A stretch of 8,835 nt of DNA. Source: UBA6164 sp045107135. Lineage in GTDB: Bacteria; Patescibacteriota; Gracilibacteria; BD1-5; UBA6164. Under the pieces are notes generated by a model. That model was given only the letters and a program-made list of their open reading frames with translations. It did not search any database and had not been told where the DNA came from. Numbering within the stretch: the first letter of the stretch is position 1; each line of letters begins with the position of its first letter. The stretch lies in the NCBI GenBank assembly GCA_045107135.1, contig JASFZI010000069.1, forward strand, positions 1 through 8,835, given 5' to 3'. The position numbers and the translations under genes are program-made. Of the stretch, positions 1 to 5,566 are shown piece after piece.

Positions 1-657
1 CTTGAAATATATAATCCACAAATGTGACCCGAAAATAATCGCACATCTTTTGCAGTAATAACGTCAGACCCTGATATACAGTTACCAAAAATAAAATGAA
101 ATAAAGATATAAATGTATGAATAATAGAAGCTGATAATAATAGTGGATGATTGCTTTTGTCTTTATTACCTTTAATATTATCAGATAAAGATATTGATAT
201 GAAGGCTATAACTTCAAAATTTAGTTGAAACTCACCAATGATTTGAATTATTTCAGATTGAGCAACATTTGATTCTTCTAAATGAACATATCAGCATATA
301 AAAGGTAAAAAAGAAGATGCTTTAAAAATATTAAGAACAAAATTAGGAGCTATTTTGAGAACGAATTATAATATAAGAGTCAATCATAATGAAGGGAATT
401 TATATACTTTATTCTCAAAGAATGAACCATGAGCACTTATCAAAATGTTAATATTATTAGAAGATAACAATATTAATCTTAGCTCCATTAATTCTCAAGT
501 TGAATGAGATAATGTAAGTATTATAGTAGAAACAGATGATGATATAAGTTGATTGTGAACTGTTAATACACCTAAAGAGATTAAGAAAATGAGGGATCGT
601 TTAGAAGTATTCATTGATGAAAATATAGATAGAATTCATGAAATAATAACTATATAA
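1..657 (+). CDS. Prephenate dehydratase-like protein, C-terminal part with tandem ACT domains (partial, code 25)
   Basis: The reading frame is open from base 1 to a TAA at 655-657 only if TGA is read as Gly: 12 of 16 glycine codons are TGA. The 5' end lies outside the window. The first residues include an N-R-T-S-F stretch (bases 37-51), which aligns with the NxTRF motif closing the catalytic domain of prephenate dehydratase (phenylalanine synthesis). A linker and an ACT-like domain follow (about bases 109-390), then a second ACT domain starting at NEPGAL (421-438), a good match to the N(K/E)PGAL phenylalanine-sensing motif. Known PheA enzymes normally carry one ACT domain. The TRF arginine appears as serine, so catalysis is uncertain. 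It could be an inactive or regulatory relative; the amino-terminal sequence would decide. No partner gene of aromatic synthesis is visible, and a terminator follows directly. Confidence 0.62.
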
Positions 658-684
658 TTTAGTTATTATTTAAAACAAAATAAT

Positions 685-732
685 AAAAGCATATTAGTTT
701 CAGGTATATCCTGAAAGCCGATATGCTTTTTT
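685..732. terminator. Bidirectional terminator between the convergent ACT-domain gene and pyrF
   Basis: The outer stem pairs AAAAGCATAT (685-694) with ATATGCTTTT (721-730). An inner stem pairs TTTCAGG (698-704) with CCTGAAA (710-716). T-rich tails are present on both strands, so the structure can end transcription from either side, as expected between convergent genes. Bases 691-700 can alternatively pair perfectly with 751-760. Confidence 0.8.
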
Positions 733-772
733 GTTGTTTTGGAAACAACTAAACTAATATATTCAAAATAGG

Positions 773-1534
773 TTAGTTAATTGCTTCTGTTACTTCTTGA
801 AAAACTTTTTGAGCTCCTTCAAGGGATTTTATTGGACGGCCAACAACGAGAAAATTACTGCCATCTTTTATTGCTACAGTAGGAGTAGTGATTCGTTCTT
901 GATCATCATCTGATCCACCTTTTTGTCGAATCCCTGGTGTAACCAAAATAAAATCATTTGGTATTTTGGGCTCATTTCTGAGTCTTTTTACTTCTTGTCC
1001 TGAGCATACAACTCCATCAAATCCTACTTCGGCTGTACTTATTGAATACCGCAGGACAGTATCAGCAATTGAGCCAGGAATACCAATTTCATTATTAAAT
1101 TCATCTTGGCTAATACTGGTTAAAACTGTGACAGCAAGGAGAATAGGTCTCTTAAGTTTTGGATTCTCTTGAAGGGCTACTTCTCTGCCATGAATAGCTG
1201 CTATCATCATTTTTTTACAACCTATAGCATGGACATTAATCATCTTAACGCCAAGTTTGGTTGCTTCATATACTGCTTCACCTACACTATTTGAGATATC
1301 GAAGAATTTCATATCATAAAAAACCTCATATCCCATTTTTTTAGCCATATTAACAATATCAGGGCCAAATTTTGTGATATTTTTCATGCCAAACTTTAGC
1401 ATGCTAGCGTACTTTAGAAAGGACTCAATATTATTTGAAAGCTCTTCCATAGCAATAACTCTATCATCAGGCAAATCACTATCATAAGCCTTGATAATAA
1501 ATTCTCTTGCTGCCTTAGGGGTGTTTTTAGTCAT
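773..1534 (-). CDS. pyrF: Orotidine 5'-phosphate decarboxylase (PyrF), standard-code type
   Basis: This 253-residue protein catalyses the last step of UMP synthesis (OMP to UMP plus CO2). The catalytic D-x-K-x-x-D-I motif is present as Asp74-Met-Lys76-Phe-Phe-Asp79-Ile. Lys47 fits the second-strand lysine, TPGIR (199-203) the conserved C-terminal loop, and Arg233 in V-G-R-P the phosphate-binding arginine. The aspartate that normally ends the first strand is not obvious; Glu30/Glu31 stand near it, after an N-terminal extension of about 24 residues. A perfect AGGAGG Shine-Dalgarno sequence (1541-1547) lies 6 nt before the ATG. All 18 glycines are GGN and none is TGA, unlike the neighbours, and GC is higher (about 37-45% in two lines counted). 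No other pyrimidine gene is visible. Function is secure; foreign origin is inferred from code, GC, Shine-Dalgarno and promoter together. Confidence 0.95.
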   Translation of the reverse strand: MTKNTPKAAREFIIKAYDSDLPDDRVIAMEELSNNIESFLKYASMLKFGMKNITKFGPDIVNMAKKMGYEVFYDMKFFDISNSVGEAVYEATKLGVKMINVHAIGCKKMMIAAIHGREVALQENPKLKRPILLAVTVLTSISQDEFNNEIGIPGSIADTVLRYSISTAEVGFDGVVCSGQEVKRLRNEPKIPNDFILVTPGIRQKGGSDDDQERITTPTVAIKDGSNFLVVGRPIKSLEGAQKVFQEVTEAIN

Positions 1535-1540
1535 TTTGTT

Positions 1541-1547
1541 TCCTCCT
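1541..1547 (-). promoter_or_regulatory. Perfect Shine-Dalgarno site of pyrF
   Basis: On the minus strand the sequence is AGGAGGA, 6 nt from the ATG. It fixes the start codon and contrasts with the UGA-recoded genes in this window, none of which has a recognisable Shine-Dalgarno sequence. Confidence 0.85.
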
Positions 1548-1606
1548 GTAAAATTTAGATTATTTTGATCTTTCTTTTAGGTTTGAACTACTAAATAACA
1601 TAAATA

Positions 1607-1634
1607 GTTATAATTATATTTTCAAATAAGTCAA
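1607..1634 (-). promoter_or_regulatory. Sigma-70-like promoter of pyrF
   Basis: Read on the minus strand, TTGACT (1634-1629) is followed after 16 bp by TATAAC (1612-1607). It points at pyrF and would give a leader of roughly 65 nt. The same TTGACT-N16-TATAA(C/A) arrangement drives the small cassette at 2210. The rest of 1535-1718 is AT-rich and holds no gene that I can see. Confidence 0.6.
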
Positions 1635-1718
1635 CTTAAAGAAATCTATAAATCATTTTATATTTAGACTATATTTGGTTATACTACATTTGAATATATA
1701 TTTTTATATTGTTTTTGT

Positions 1719-1916
1719 ATGGTATTAAATACGAATAATAAAAACCGATTATGACAAAATAATAACCTGGAAGAAATTGAAAATGTTAGATCAAGATTAT
1801 CAATTTTATTTTCATGAATAAATTTTGATTTAGTAACATGAGAAGAATTAATTAATTTATGAGAACAAATAGCGAAAAATTGAGAAGTATTAAGAAGTAT
1901 TAATTATATTACATAA
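1719..1916 (+). CDS. Hypothetical protein, upstream piece of a split gene (code 25)
   Basis: This is a 65-residue ORF with TGA as Gly, ATG to TAA. I do not recognise the family. The visible part is hydrophilic at first, with an E-E-I-E-N-V-R-S-R-L helix, then a leucine/isoleucine-rich segment. No Shine-Dalgarno sequence precedes the ATG, so the start is tentative. The frame ends shortly after a perfect 10-bp tandem duplication at 1883-1902. Removing one copy joins this frame to the next ORF (1939-2196) as one continuous protein of 155 residues. It is therefore probably the 5' part of one gene, broken or switchable, rather than a separate protein. Confidence 0.5.
1883..1902 (+). repeat. 10-bp perfect tandem duplication that shifts a reading frame
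   Basis: AGAAGTATTA occurs twice in immediate succession (1883-1892 and 1893-1902). Because 10 is not a multiple of 3, gaining or losing one copy changes frame. With a single copy, the frame from 1719 continues through to the TAA at 2194-2196. Confidence 0.85.
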
Positions 1917-1938
1917 CTTTGTATATTTATCAGAAATT

Positions 1939-2196
1939 ATGAAAAGAAAAACAGATAATATTATTTGTGGTACCATTAAAAGAAATATCAAATTACCTCA
2001 AAAATGAAAAAATTATAAAAATTTAATGTTGGAAGAAGGTGATCATGAATTAAAACAAGTACCTATTTTATTAAATGAATTAATTAATTGTTTACGGAAT
2101 ACCGATGGTGAAGACATTGGTTATATTTGAATACAGATAAAAAAGGTATGAGATAGACTAATAGAAGTATGAAAAGACCTTACAGTACAAGAATAA
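1939..2196 (+). CDS. Hypothetical protein, downstream piece of a split gene (code 25)
   Basis: This is an 85-residue ORF from ATG to TAA, with four of its eight glycines encoded by TGA. The frame is already open upstream from 1894, just inside the second copy of the 10-bp duplication. No Shine-Dalgarno sequence precedes this ATG, which suggests it is an internal methionine of a longer gene starting at 1719. The visible part is basic at the N terminus (K-R-K, K-R-N-I-K), then a charged, leucine-rich segment (P-I-L-L-N-E-L-I-N-C-L) and an amphipathic C terminus. There is no signal peptide or membrane segment and I recognise no family. A strong foreign-looking promoter starts 14 bp after the stop. 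Confidence 0.5.
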
Positions 2197-2209
2197 AATA
2201 AAAAAACTT

Positions 2210-2237
2210 TTGACTAATCAATAAAAATGATTATAAA
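2210..2237 (+). promoter_or_regulatory. Near-consensus sigma-70 promoter of the small cassette
   Basis: TTGACT (2210-2215), 16 bp, then TATAAA (2232-2237). The predicted start near 2244 is followed by about 60 nt of leader before the first small ORF. It closely matches the pyrF promoter in box sequence and spacing. Confidence 0.6.
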
Positions 2238-2306
2238 TTATAACGTGAGTCGAACGACTGACATCACATGAGAACATATTACTAACCTTTTCAAAGGAGA
2301 AACGCA

Positions 2307-2390
2307 TTGAAAACTAATATTCTCGGATTTTTAGTTTTTACCTCAAATGGTGAACTTGGTGAACGAGCACGACCACCTACTGATAAATAA
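2307..2390 (+). CDS. 27-residue small ORF, first in the cassette
   Basis: A TTG start lies 7 nt after AAAGGAG (2293-2299), and the frame ends in TAA. The peptide begins with a short hydrophobic run (I-L-G-F-L-V-F) and ends in a charged tail rich in Arg, Pro and Asp. The three glycines are GGA/GGT and there is no in-frame TGA. Its size and position, just after a strong promoter and before a second ORF with its own ribosome site, would suit a leader peptide, but this is an inference. I recognise no family. It could also be chance inside a structured RNA; the spaced Shine-Dalgarno sequence argues for translation. Confidence 0.42.
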   Translation: MKTNILGFLVFTSNGELGERARPPTDK

Positions 2391-2430
2391 TTTCAGTACC
2401 GGTTCTTGTAGTTAACCAATAAATTCAACT

Positions 2431-2450
2431 TTTTTTAAACTTTTTTAAAC
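2431..2450 (+). repeat. 10-bp tandem repeat between the two small ORFs
   Basis: TTTTTTAAAC occurs twice in direct succession (2431-2440 and 2441-2450). It lies between the small ORFs and upstream of the second Shine-Dalgarno sequence. It is the second 10-bp tandem duplication in this part of the window. No stable stem precedes the T-runs, so I do not call a terminator here. Confidence 0.7.
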
Positions 2451-2486
2451 CGTTAAGATTTATCAATTTTACAAAAGGTGATACCA

Positions 2487-2651
2487 ATGAAAAATCGAAC
2501 AACCCTTGTGCCATGCGCCCAATCTGCCGTTGCCCATGCTGAACACACTCAATTAGACCAGCTGGCCTGTGAAGAAAGTAATGTAAATTCCCTCGTGATG
2601 ACAATCGATGACCTCGCTCCCGGTGCCGTGGCCTCTGCCAATTCTGCCTAA
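2487..2651 (+). CDS. 54-residue small ORF, Ala-rich and GC-rich, standard code
   Basis: The ATG lies 4 nt after AAAAGGTGAT (2473-2482), an extended match to the 16S rRNA tail. The frame ends in TAA with no in-frame TGA. Codon use is unlike the surroundings: many GCC, CTC, GTG and CTG codons, with about 48% and 57% GC in the two lines it spans, against 22-28% in sampled lines of the host-type genes. The peptide has Cys10 and Cys28, an acidic middle, an I-D-D-L segment and an Ala/Ser-rich tail. There is no membrane segment or obvious signal peptide. I do not recognise it; a leader peptide, a peptide precursor or an antitoxin-size protein are all possible without evidence for one. Transfer from a standard-code bacterium is likely if the contig is correct. 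Confidence 0.5.
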   Translation: MKNRTTLVPCAQSAVAHAEHTQLDQLACEESNVNSLVMTIDDLAPGAVASANSA

Positions 2652-2690
2652 AATGGAAAGATGGTAAGAATGGCCGTTAAAACCGAATAA

Positions 2691-2707
2691 ATGTCAATTA
2701 ACGACAT
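2691..2707 (+). other. Small hairpin upstream of the cassette terminator
   Basis: ATGTC (2691-2695) can pair with GACAT (2703-2707) around a 7-nt loop. It lies just before the main terminator and may extend the structured 3' end of the cassette transcript. Between the 54-residue ORF and this hairpin, only very short ATG ORFs (4 and 9 codons) are visible; I do not call them genes. Confidence 0.35.
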
Positions 2708-2715
2708 AATTTTGC

Positions 2716-2751
2716 TCCTCCGACTGTTTTTTAGTCGGAGGACTTTTTTTT
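2716..2751 (+). terminator. Strong intrinsic terminator of the small cassette
   Basis: TCCTCCGACT (2716-2725) pairs perfectly with AGTCGGAGGA (2733-2742) around a T-rich loop, followed by eight T (2744-2751). The stem is much richer in GC than the other terminators here, in keeping with a different origin for the unit. Confidence 0.92.
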
Positions 2752-2761
2752 GTTTTCTTTT

Positions 2762-2800
2762 TTCTTACTTGATTCTTAATTTGATTTATTAAAATACGAT
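2762..2800 (+). promoter_or_regulatory. Putative response-regulator box and promoter of the exported-protein gene
   Basis: TTCTTA occurs at 2762-2767 and 2773-2778, exactly 11 bp apart on the same face of the helix, as is usual for OmpR-family dimers. After the second copy, 16 bp lead to TACGAT (2795-2800), a candidate -10. The segment 2762-2786 matches 3530-3554, upstream of the response-regulator gene, at 21 of 25 positions, and that copy has the same spacing to TAACAT. Activation by the neighbouring response regulator is an inference. The box starts 11 bp after the T-run of the previous terminator. Confidence 0.55.
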
Positions 2801-2802
2801 GC

Positions 2803-2828
2803 GTAAGATATAAATATTTATATCTTAC
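2803..2828. repeat. Perfect 26-bp palindrome at the predicted transcription start
   Basis: The 13-bp arm GTAAGATATAAAT is followed directly by its exact reverse complement, with no spacer. It begins 2 bp after the predicted -10, so it could be an operator overlapping +1 or a 5' hairpin in the mRNA. Its outer TCTTAC/GTAAGA also occurs in the two direct-repeat boxes. Confidence 0.75.
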
Positions 2829-2832
2829 ACTC

Positions 2833-2846
2833 TTATAAGCTTATAA
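2833..2846. repeat. 14-bp palindrome in the leader of the exported-protein gene
   Basis: TTATAAGCTTATAA is a perfect palindrome 4 bp after the 26-bp palindrome. The rest of 2847-2981 is AT-rich leader with no further gene or convincing promoter that I can see. Confidence 0.55.
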
Positions 2847-2981
2847 AAAAGAGATATACTTTAATAAAATATTTATCCTAAAAGTTATTAAAAATTTTGG
2901 ACAAATGAGGATTACTAATATTTTATTATAAGTATGAGAAAGAAAATAAATACAAAATAATATTTAATAAATAAATGTTTT

Positions 2982-3449
2982 ATGAATAAAAAATCAGTAG
3001 CAATATTAGTTGCGTCTACTATTGTAGCAGCTACTGTTGTATCTTGAACAAATGCTGATATGTTTAATTTTAAAAGTGATAATGATAAATACGAAATAAG
3101 AAAAATATCTCATTTTAAAAAATGAGTAGATGGCTATATGAAATGAATAACTGATGAAGAAAACACTGTTCTAAAAACAATGACTAAAGAAGAAAGAAAA
3201 GCTTTTTATGAAGATAAAAAAAATGAAAAACAAGTTGAAGCTGAAGCAAGAAAGGTAGATAGACAAGCTCATGAAAAAGTAATAGATAAATTGATTGAAG
3301 GAGAGACTTTAACAGCTGATGAAGAAGTGATAAGAGAAGAAATAAAAGTAAAAAGAGCTGAAAGAAAAGCTTTATATGTTGAGCGAAAAGCAAAAATGGA
3401 AGAAAGAAAAGGAATCATGTGAAATATGAGAGGATTTATGCATAGATAA
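2982..3449 (+). CDS. Small exported Lys/Glu-rich helical protein (code 25), CpxP/Spy-like in layout
   Basis: This is a 155-residue protein, with four of eight glycines read from TGA; under the standard code it would break at 3047 and elsewhere. The N terminus is a typical signal peptide: M-N-K-K, a hydrophobic stretch of about 16 residues, then a likely cleavage site after T-N-A near residue 25. The mature part is almost entirely charged helix, with two related turns, I-T-D-E-E (near 51-55) and L-T-A-D-E-E (near 108-113), each starting a run of Lys, Glu and Arg. This recalls the LTxxQ-type turns of periplasmic stress proteins such as CpxP and Spy, but similarity at residue level is weak. It lies just before a two-component system and shares its promoter motif, while having its own terminator. 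Likely a secreted accessory sensor; the family is not established. Confidence 0.82.
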
Positions 3450-3466
3450 TTATTTTTATTTTAAGA

Positions 3467-3499
3467 AATAAGCTACAAAAAAGTGGCTTATTTTTTTTT
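3467..3499 (+). terminator. Intrinsic terminator after the exported-protein gene
   Basis: AATAAGCTAC (3467-3476) pairs with GTGGCTTATT (3483-3492), with one T-G wobble, around an A6 loop, followed by a run of nine T ending at 3499. It separates the exported-protein gene from the two-component operon, so their co-regulation would rest on the shared promoter motif rather than a shared transcript. Confidence 0.9.
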
Positions 3500-3529
3500 A
3501 TTTACTAAAATATGAATAAAAAAAATAAA

Positions 3530-3568
3530 TTCTTACCTTTTTCTTAATTTAATTAAGTATATTAACAT
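3530..3568 (+). promoter_or_regulatory. Putative autoregulated promoter of the two-component operon
   Basis: TTCTTA occurs at 3530-3535 and 3541-3546 (11 bp apart), then 16 bp to TAACAT (3563-3568). Sequence and spacing repeat those at 2762-2800. The second TTCTTA overlaps a dyad, CTTAATT-T-AATTAAG (3543-3557). The predicted start near 3575 leaves a leader of about 30 nt. Autoregulation by the encoded response regulator is inferred. Confidence 0.55.
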
Positions 3569-3604
3569 GAGAAAAATAAAATTTTTATTTATAAAAATAA
3601 TCTT

Positions 3605-4270
3605 ATGAAAGTATTAATAATAGAAGATAATGAGATATTATCAAGAAATCTAGTTAGATTTCTTGCACTAAAAGATATTCAATCTGATGTCAGTTTTGAT
3701 TGAAAAGACGGGTTGTATAAAGCCTCAGTAAATTTTTATGATGTTGTTATTTTGGATATTAATCTTCCTATTATGGATTGATTAGAAATTTGTAAAAATC
3801 TTAGAGAAAAAGAGAAAGATGTTCCTATAATTATGTTAACTTCTAGGTCTTCAAAATCAGATATAGTAACTGGTTTAGACATGGGAGCTGATGATTATTT
3901 ATCAAAACCTTTTGATTATGATGAACTGGTAGCAAGGATAAAAACGTTATCTAGAAGAAATTTAAAAAATAAATCAAATACAAAAATTACTATTTGAAAT
4001 TATTTAATAAATCTAGAAGAGGTTCAGGTTTATAAATGAGAGGAAAAGATTAAATTATCTACATTAGAATTTAATTTATTTAAATACTTATCACAAAATA
4101 AATGAAAAGTTGTTTCAAGACAAGAAATATATGAACATGTATGGGGTGAATTTGACTGAGATTTCATGTTTAGTAAGACGGTGGACGTTTATATATGATA
4201 TTTAAGGAAGAAGCTTTGAAGAGAAATGATTGAAACAAAAAAAGGATTTTGATATATAATTAATTGATAA
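3605..4270 (+). CDS. OmpR/PhoB-family response regulator (code 25)
   Basis: This 221-residue DNA-binding regulator is the output of a two-component system. The receiver domain (about 1-120) has the acidic pair Glu7-Asp8, the phosphorylation site Asp51 in I-L-D-I-N-L-P, Thr79 and Lys101 in S-K-P-F. The C-terminal winged helix (about 130-221) has the usual L-S-T-L-E-F-N-L-F start, a V-S-R-Q-E-I-Y segment, the recognition region near T-V-D-V-Y-I and the closing K-G-F-G-Y hairpin. Ten of 15 glycines are TGA, including the conserved Gly of P-I-M-D-G and of G-F-G-Y. Its last codon before TAA is also TGA-Gly. No Shine-Dalgarno sequence is visible before the ATG. The stop overlaps the kinase start by one base. 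It probably binds the TTCTTA direct repeats before this operon and the exported-protein gene. Confidence 0.96.
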
Positions 4271-5520
4271 TGAAGGATATAAGTCTGCAACATACCAAGA
4301 AAAAATTAACAATTATATTTACTTTGCTAGTATTTGCTTTAGCTGTACTATTAGAGTTTGTTTTTTTTACTGCTAAGTATTATAATTATACATTCAGTGA
4401 AGAAAAAATTTTTGATGCTGTAACTAGCAAGGTTGAAAATAAATTTATGTCATTACAGGAATTTGTAGCTGCATATGATATATGAAAGAAAGTTTTCAAA
4501 ATGTGACCATTACCATGAGATAATTCAGATATTATTCAATCGACTCGTGAAGATTTGGTTAATATAATAGTAATTGATAAGAAAAAGAGAGAATTAGTTT
4601 TTAGTAATGTAACAGATAATTTAAGCATAAAGTTTGTTGAAGATGCTTTAAATGAATGAGATTATTGAGAGATTAGACAAGATGATTGATACTTAATAAA
4701 AAAAATATTCTTAAAAGAACATAATGTTAATTATGATGTATTATTTATAAAAAATTTAAGATACTGTTTTTGAGATTATTTAACAGACCTTTTGTGATTT
4801 ATTTTTATTACATTATTATTTTCAGTATTTTTTTATTATATATGATTAAAATTTGTATCTCAAAATTTAAAAACGGTTGAAAATAATATAAAAGATATGC
4901 AGGATTTTATTCATAATGCATGACATGAATTAAAAACTCCTATTTCAATAATACATTCAAATTTACAATTAATTCAAGCAACTAAAACTTTTGAACCAGG
5001 GCTTATAAAAGAATGATTAACAGAAATAAATAGACTTAATCATTTAATAGAAAGCTTGGTAGAATTATCAAATATAAACTGAGTAGAAAATATAGTAAAG
5101 TTGAATTTAAAAAATGAAATAAAGGAAATAATTAATGATTTTAAAGTAGAGGCAGAAAAGAAAAAAATAAGTATCAGGCTAAAGAAAAATGATGATAAAT
5201 TTTTAACAGTTAATAAACAATATTTTTACATTTTGTTATCAAATTTAATATGAAATGCAATTAAATATTGAAATGTCTGATGAAAGATAGATATAATTTT
5301 AGAAAAAGATAAACTAATAATAAATGATAATTGAATTTGAATAAATAAAGAAAATTTAAATAAAATATTTGATAGATTTTTCATTATTGAAAAATCAAGA
5401 AATATAGAATGACATTGAATTTGACTATCTCTAGTAAAGAAAATAGCTGATATATATAAATGGAAAATAAAAGTAAAAAGTGAAGAGTGAAAGGGTAGTA
5501 AGTTTGAGATAGAATTTTAG
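4270..5520 (+). CDS. Membrane sensor histidine kinase (code 25)
   Basis: This 416-residue kinase is partner to the response regulator, with its ATG inside the regulator's TAA (TAATG), which implies translational coupling. TM1 spans about residues 13-36 and TM2 about 172-196, leaving an external sensor region of roughly 135 residues with no recognised domain. The H box has the phospho-accepting His219 in H-E-L-K-T-P. The catalytic domain has the N box around Asn329 (N-A-I-K-Y), the G1 box D353-N-G-I-G-I, an F box (I-F-D-R-F) and the G2 box G381-H-G-I-G-L. Every glycine of G1 and G2 is encoded by TGA, so the gene makes an active kinase only under code 25. The signal is unknown; layout with the exported upstream protein suggests envelope stress. 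A TTG two codons earlier is a less likely start. Confidence 0.96.
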
Positions 5521-5524
5521 TATA

Positions 5525-5566
5525 AAAAAAAGGAATTTAATCTATTTAGATTTAATTCCTTTTTTT
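5525..5566. terminator. Bidirectional terminator between the kinase and RND transporter genes
   Basis: A-run, then GGAATTTAATC (5532-5542) pairing with GATTTAATTCC (5549-5559) with one T-T mismatch and a 6-nt loop, then a T-run. A-run and T-run flank the stem symmetrically, so it works for both convergent genes. The RND stop codon (5565-5567 on the plus strand) lies in its edge. Confidence 0.85.

Noticed and set aside
966..1172. Plus-strand open frame opposite pyrF
   Set aside because: It is antisense to the conserved pyrF sequence, with no ribosome site.
1680..1685. TATACT as a -10 for the ORF at 1719
   Set aside because: No acceptable -35 lies upstream, and such hexamers are common in sequence this AT-rich.
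2401..2450. Terminator between the two small ORFs
   Set aside because: There are T-runs but only a 4-bp possible stem (GGTT/AACC) before them, so I record only the repeat.
2653..2690. Very short ORFs after the 54-residue ORF
   Set aside because: They are four and nine codons long, with weak or no ribosome sites; cannot be told from chance.
2240..2751. tmRNA, RNase P RNA or SRP RNA
   Set aside because: The unit has suitable length and GC, but none of the conserved sequence blocks of these RNAs could be found on either strand; a covariance search is still worthwhile.
2897..2932. Promoter TTGGAC ... TATAAG before the exported-protein gene
   Set aside because: The spacing is 24 bp, too long for a sigma-70 promoter; the 2762-2800 site fits better.
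1..5520. UGA read as tryptophan (code 4)
   Set aside because: TGG is used for tryptophan, and TGA falls at invariant glycines (kinase G1 and G2 boxes, regulator D-G turns), not at tryptophan positions.
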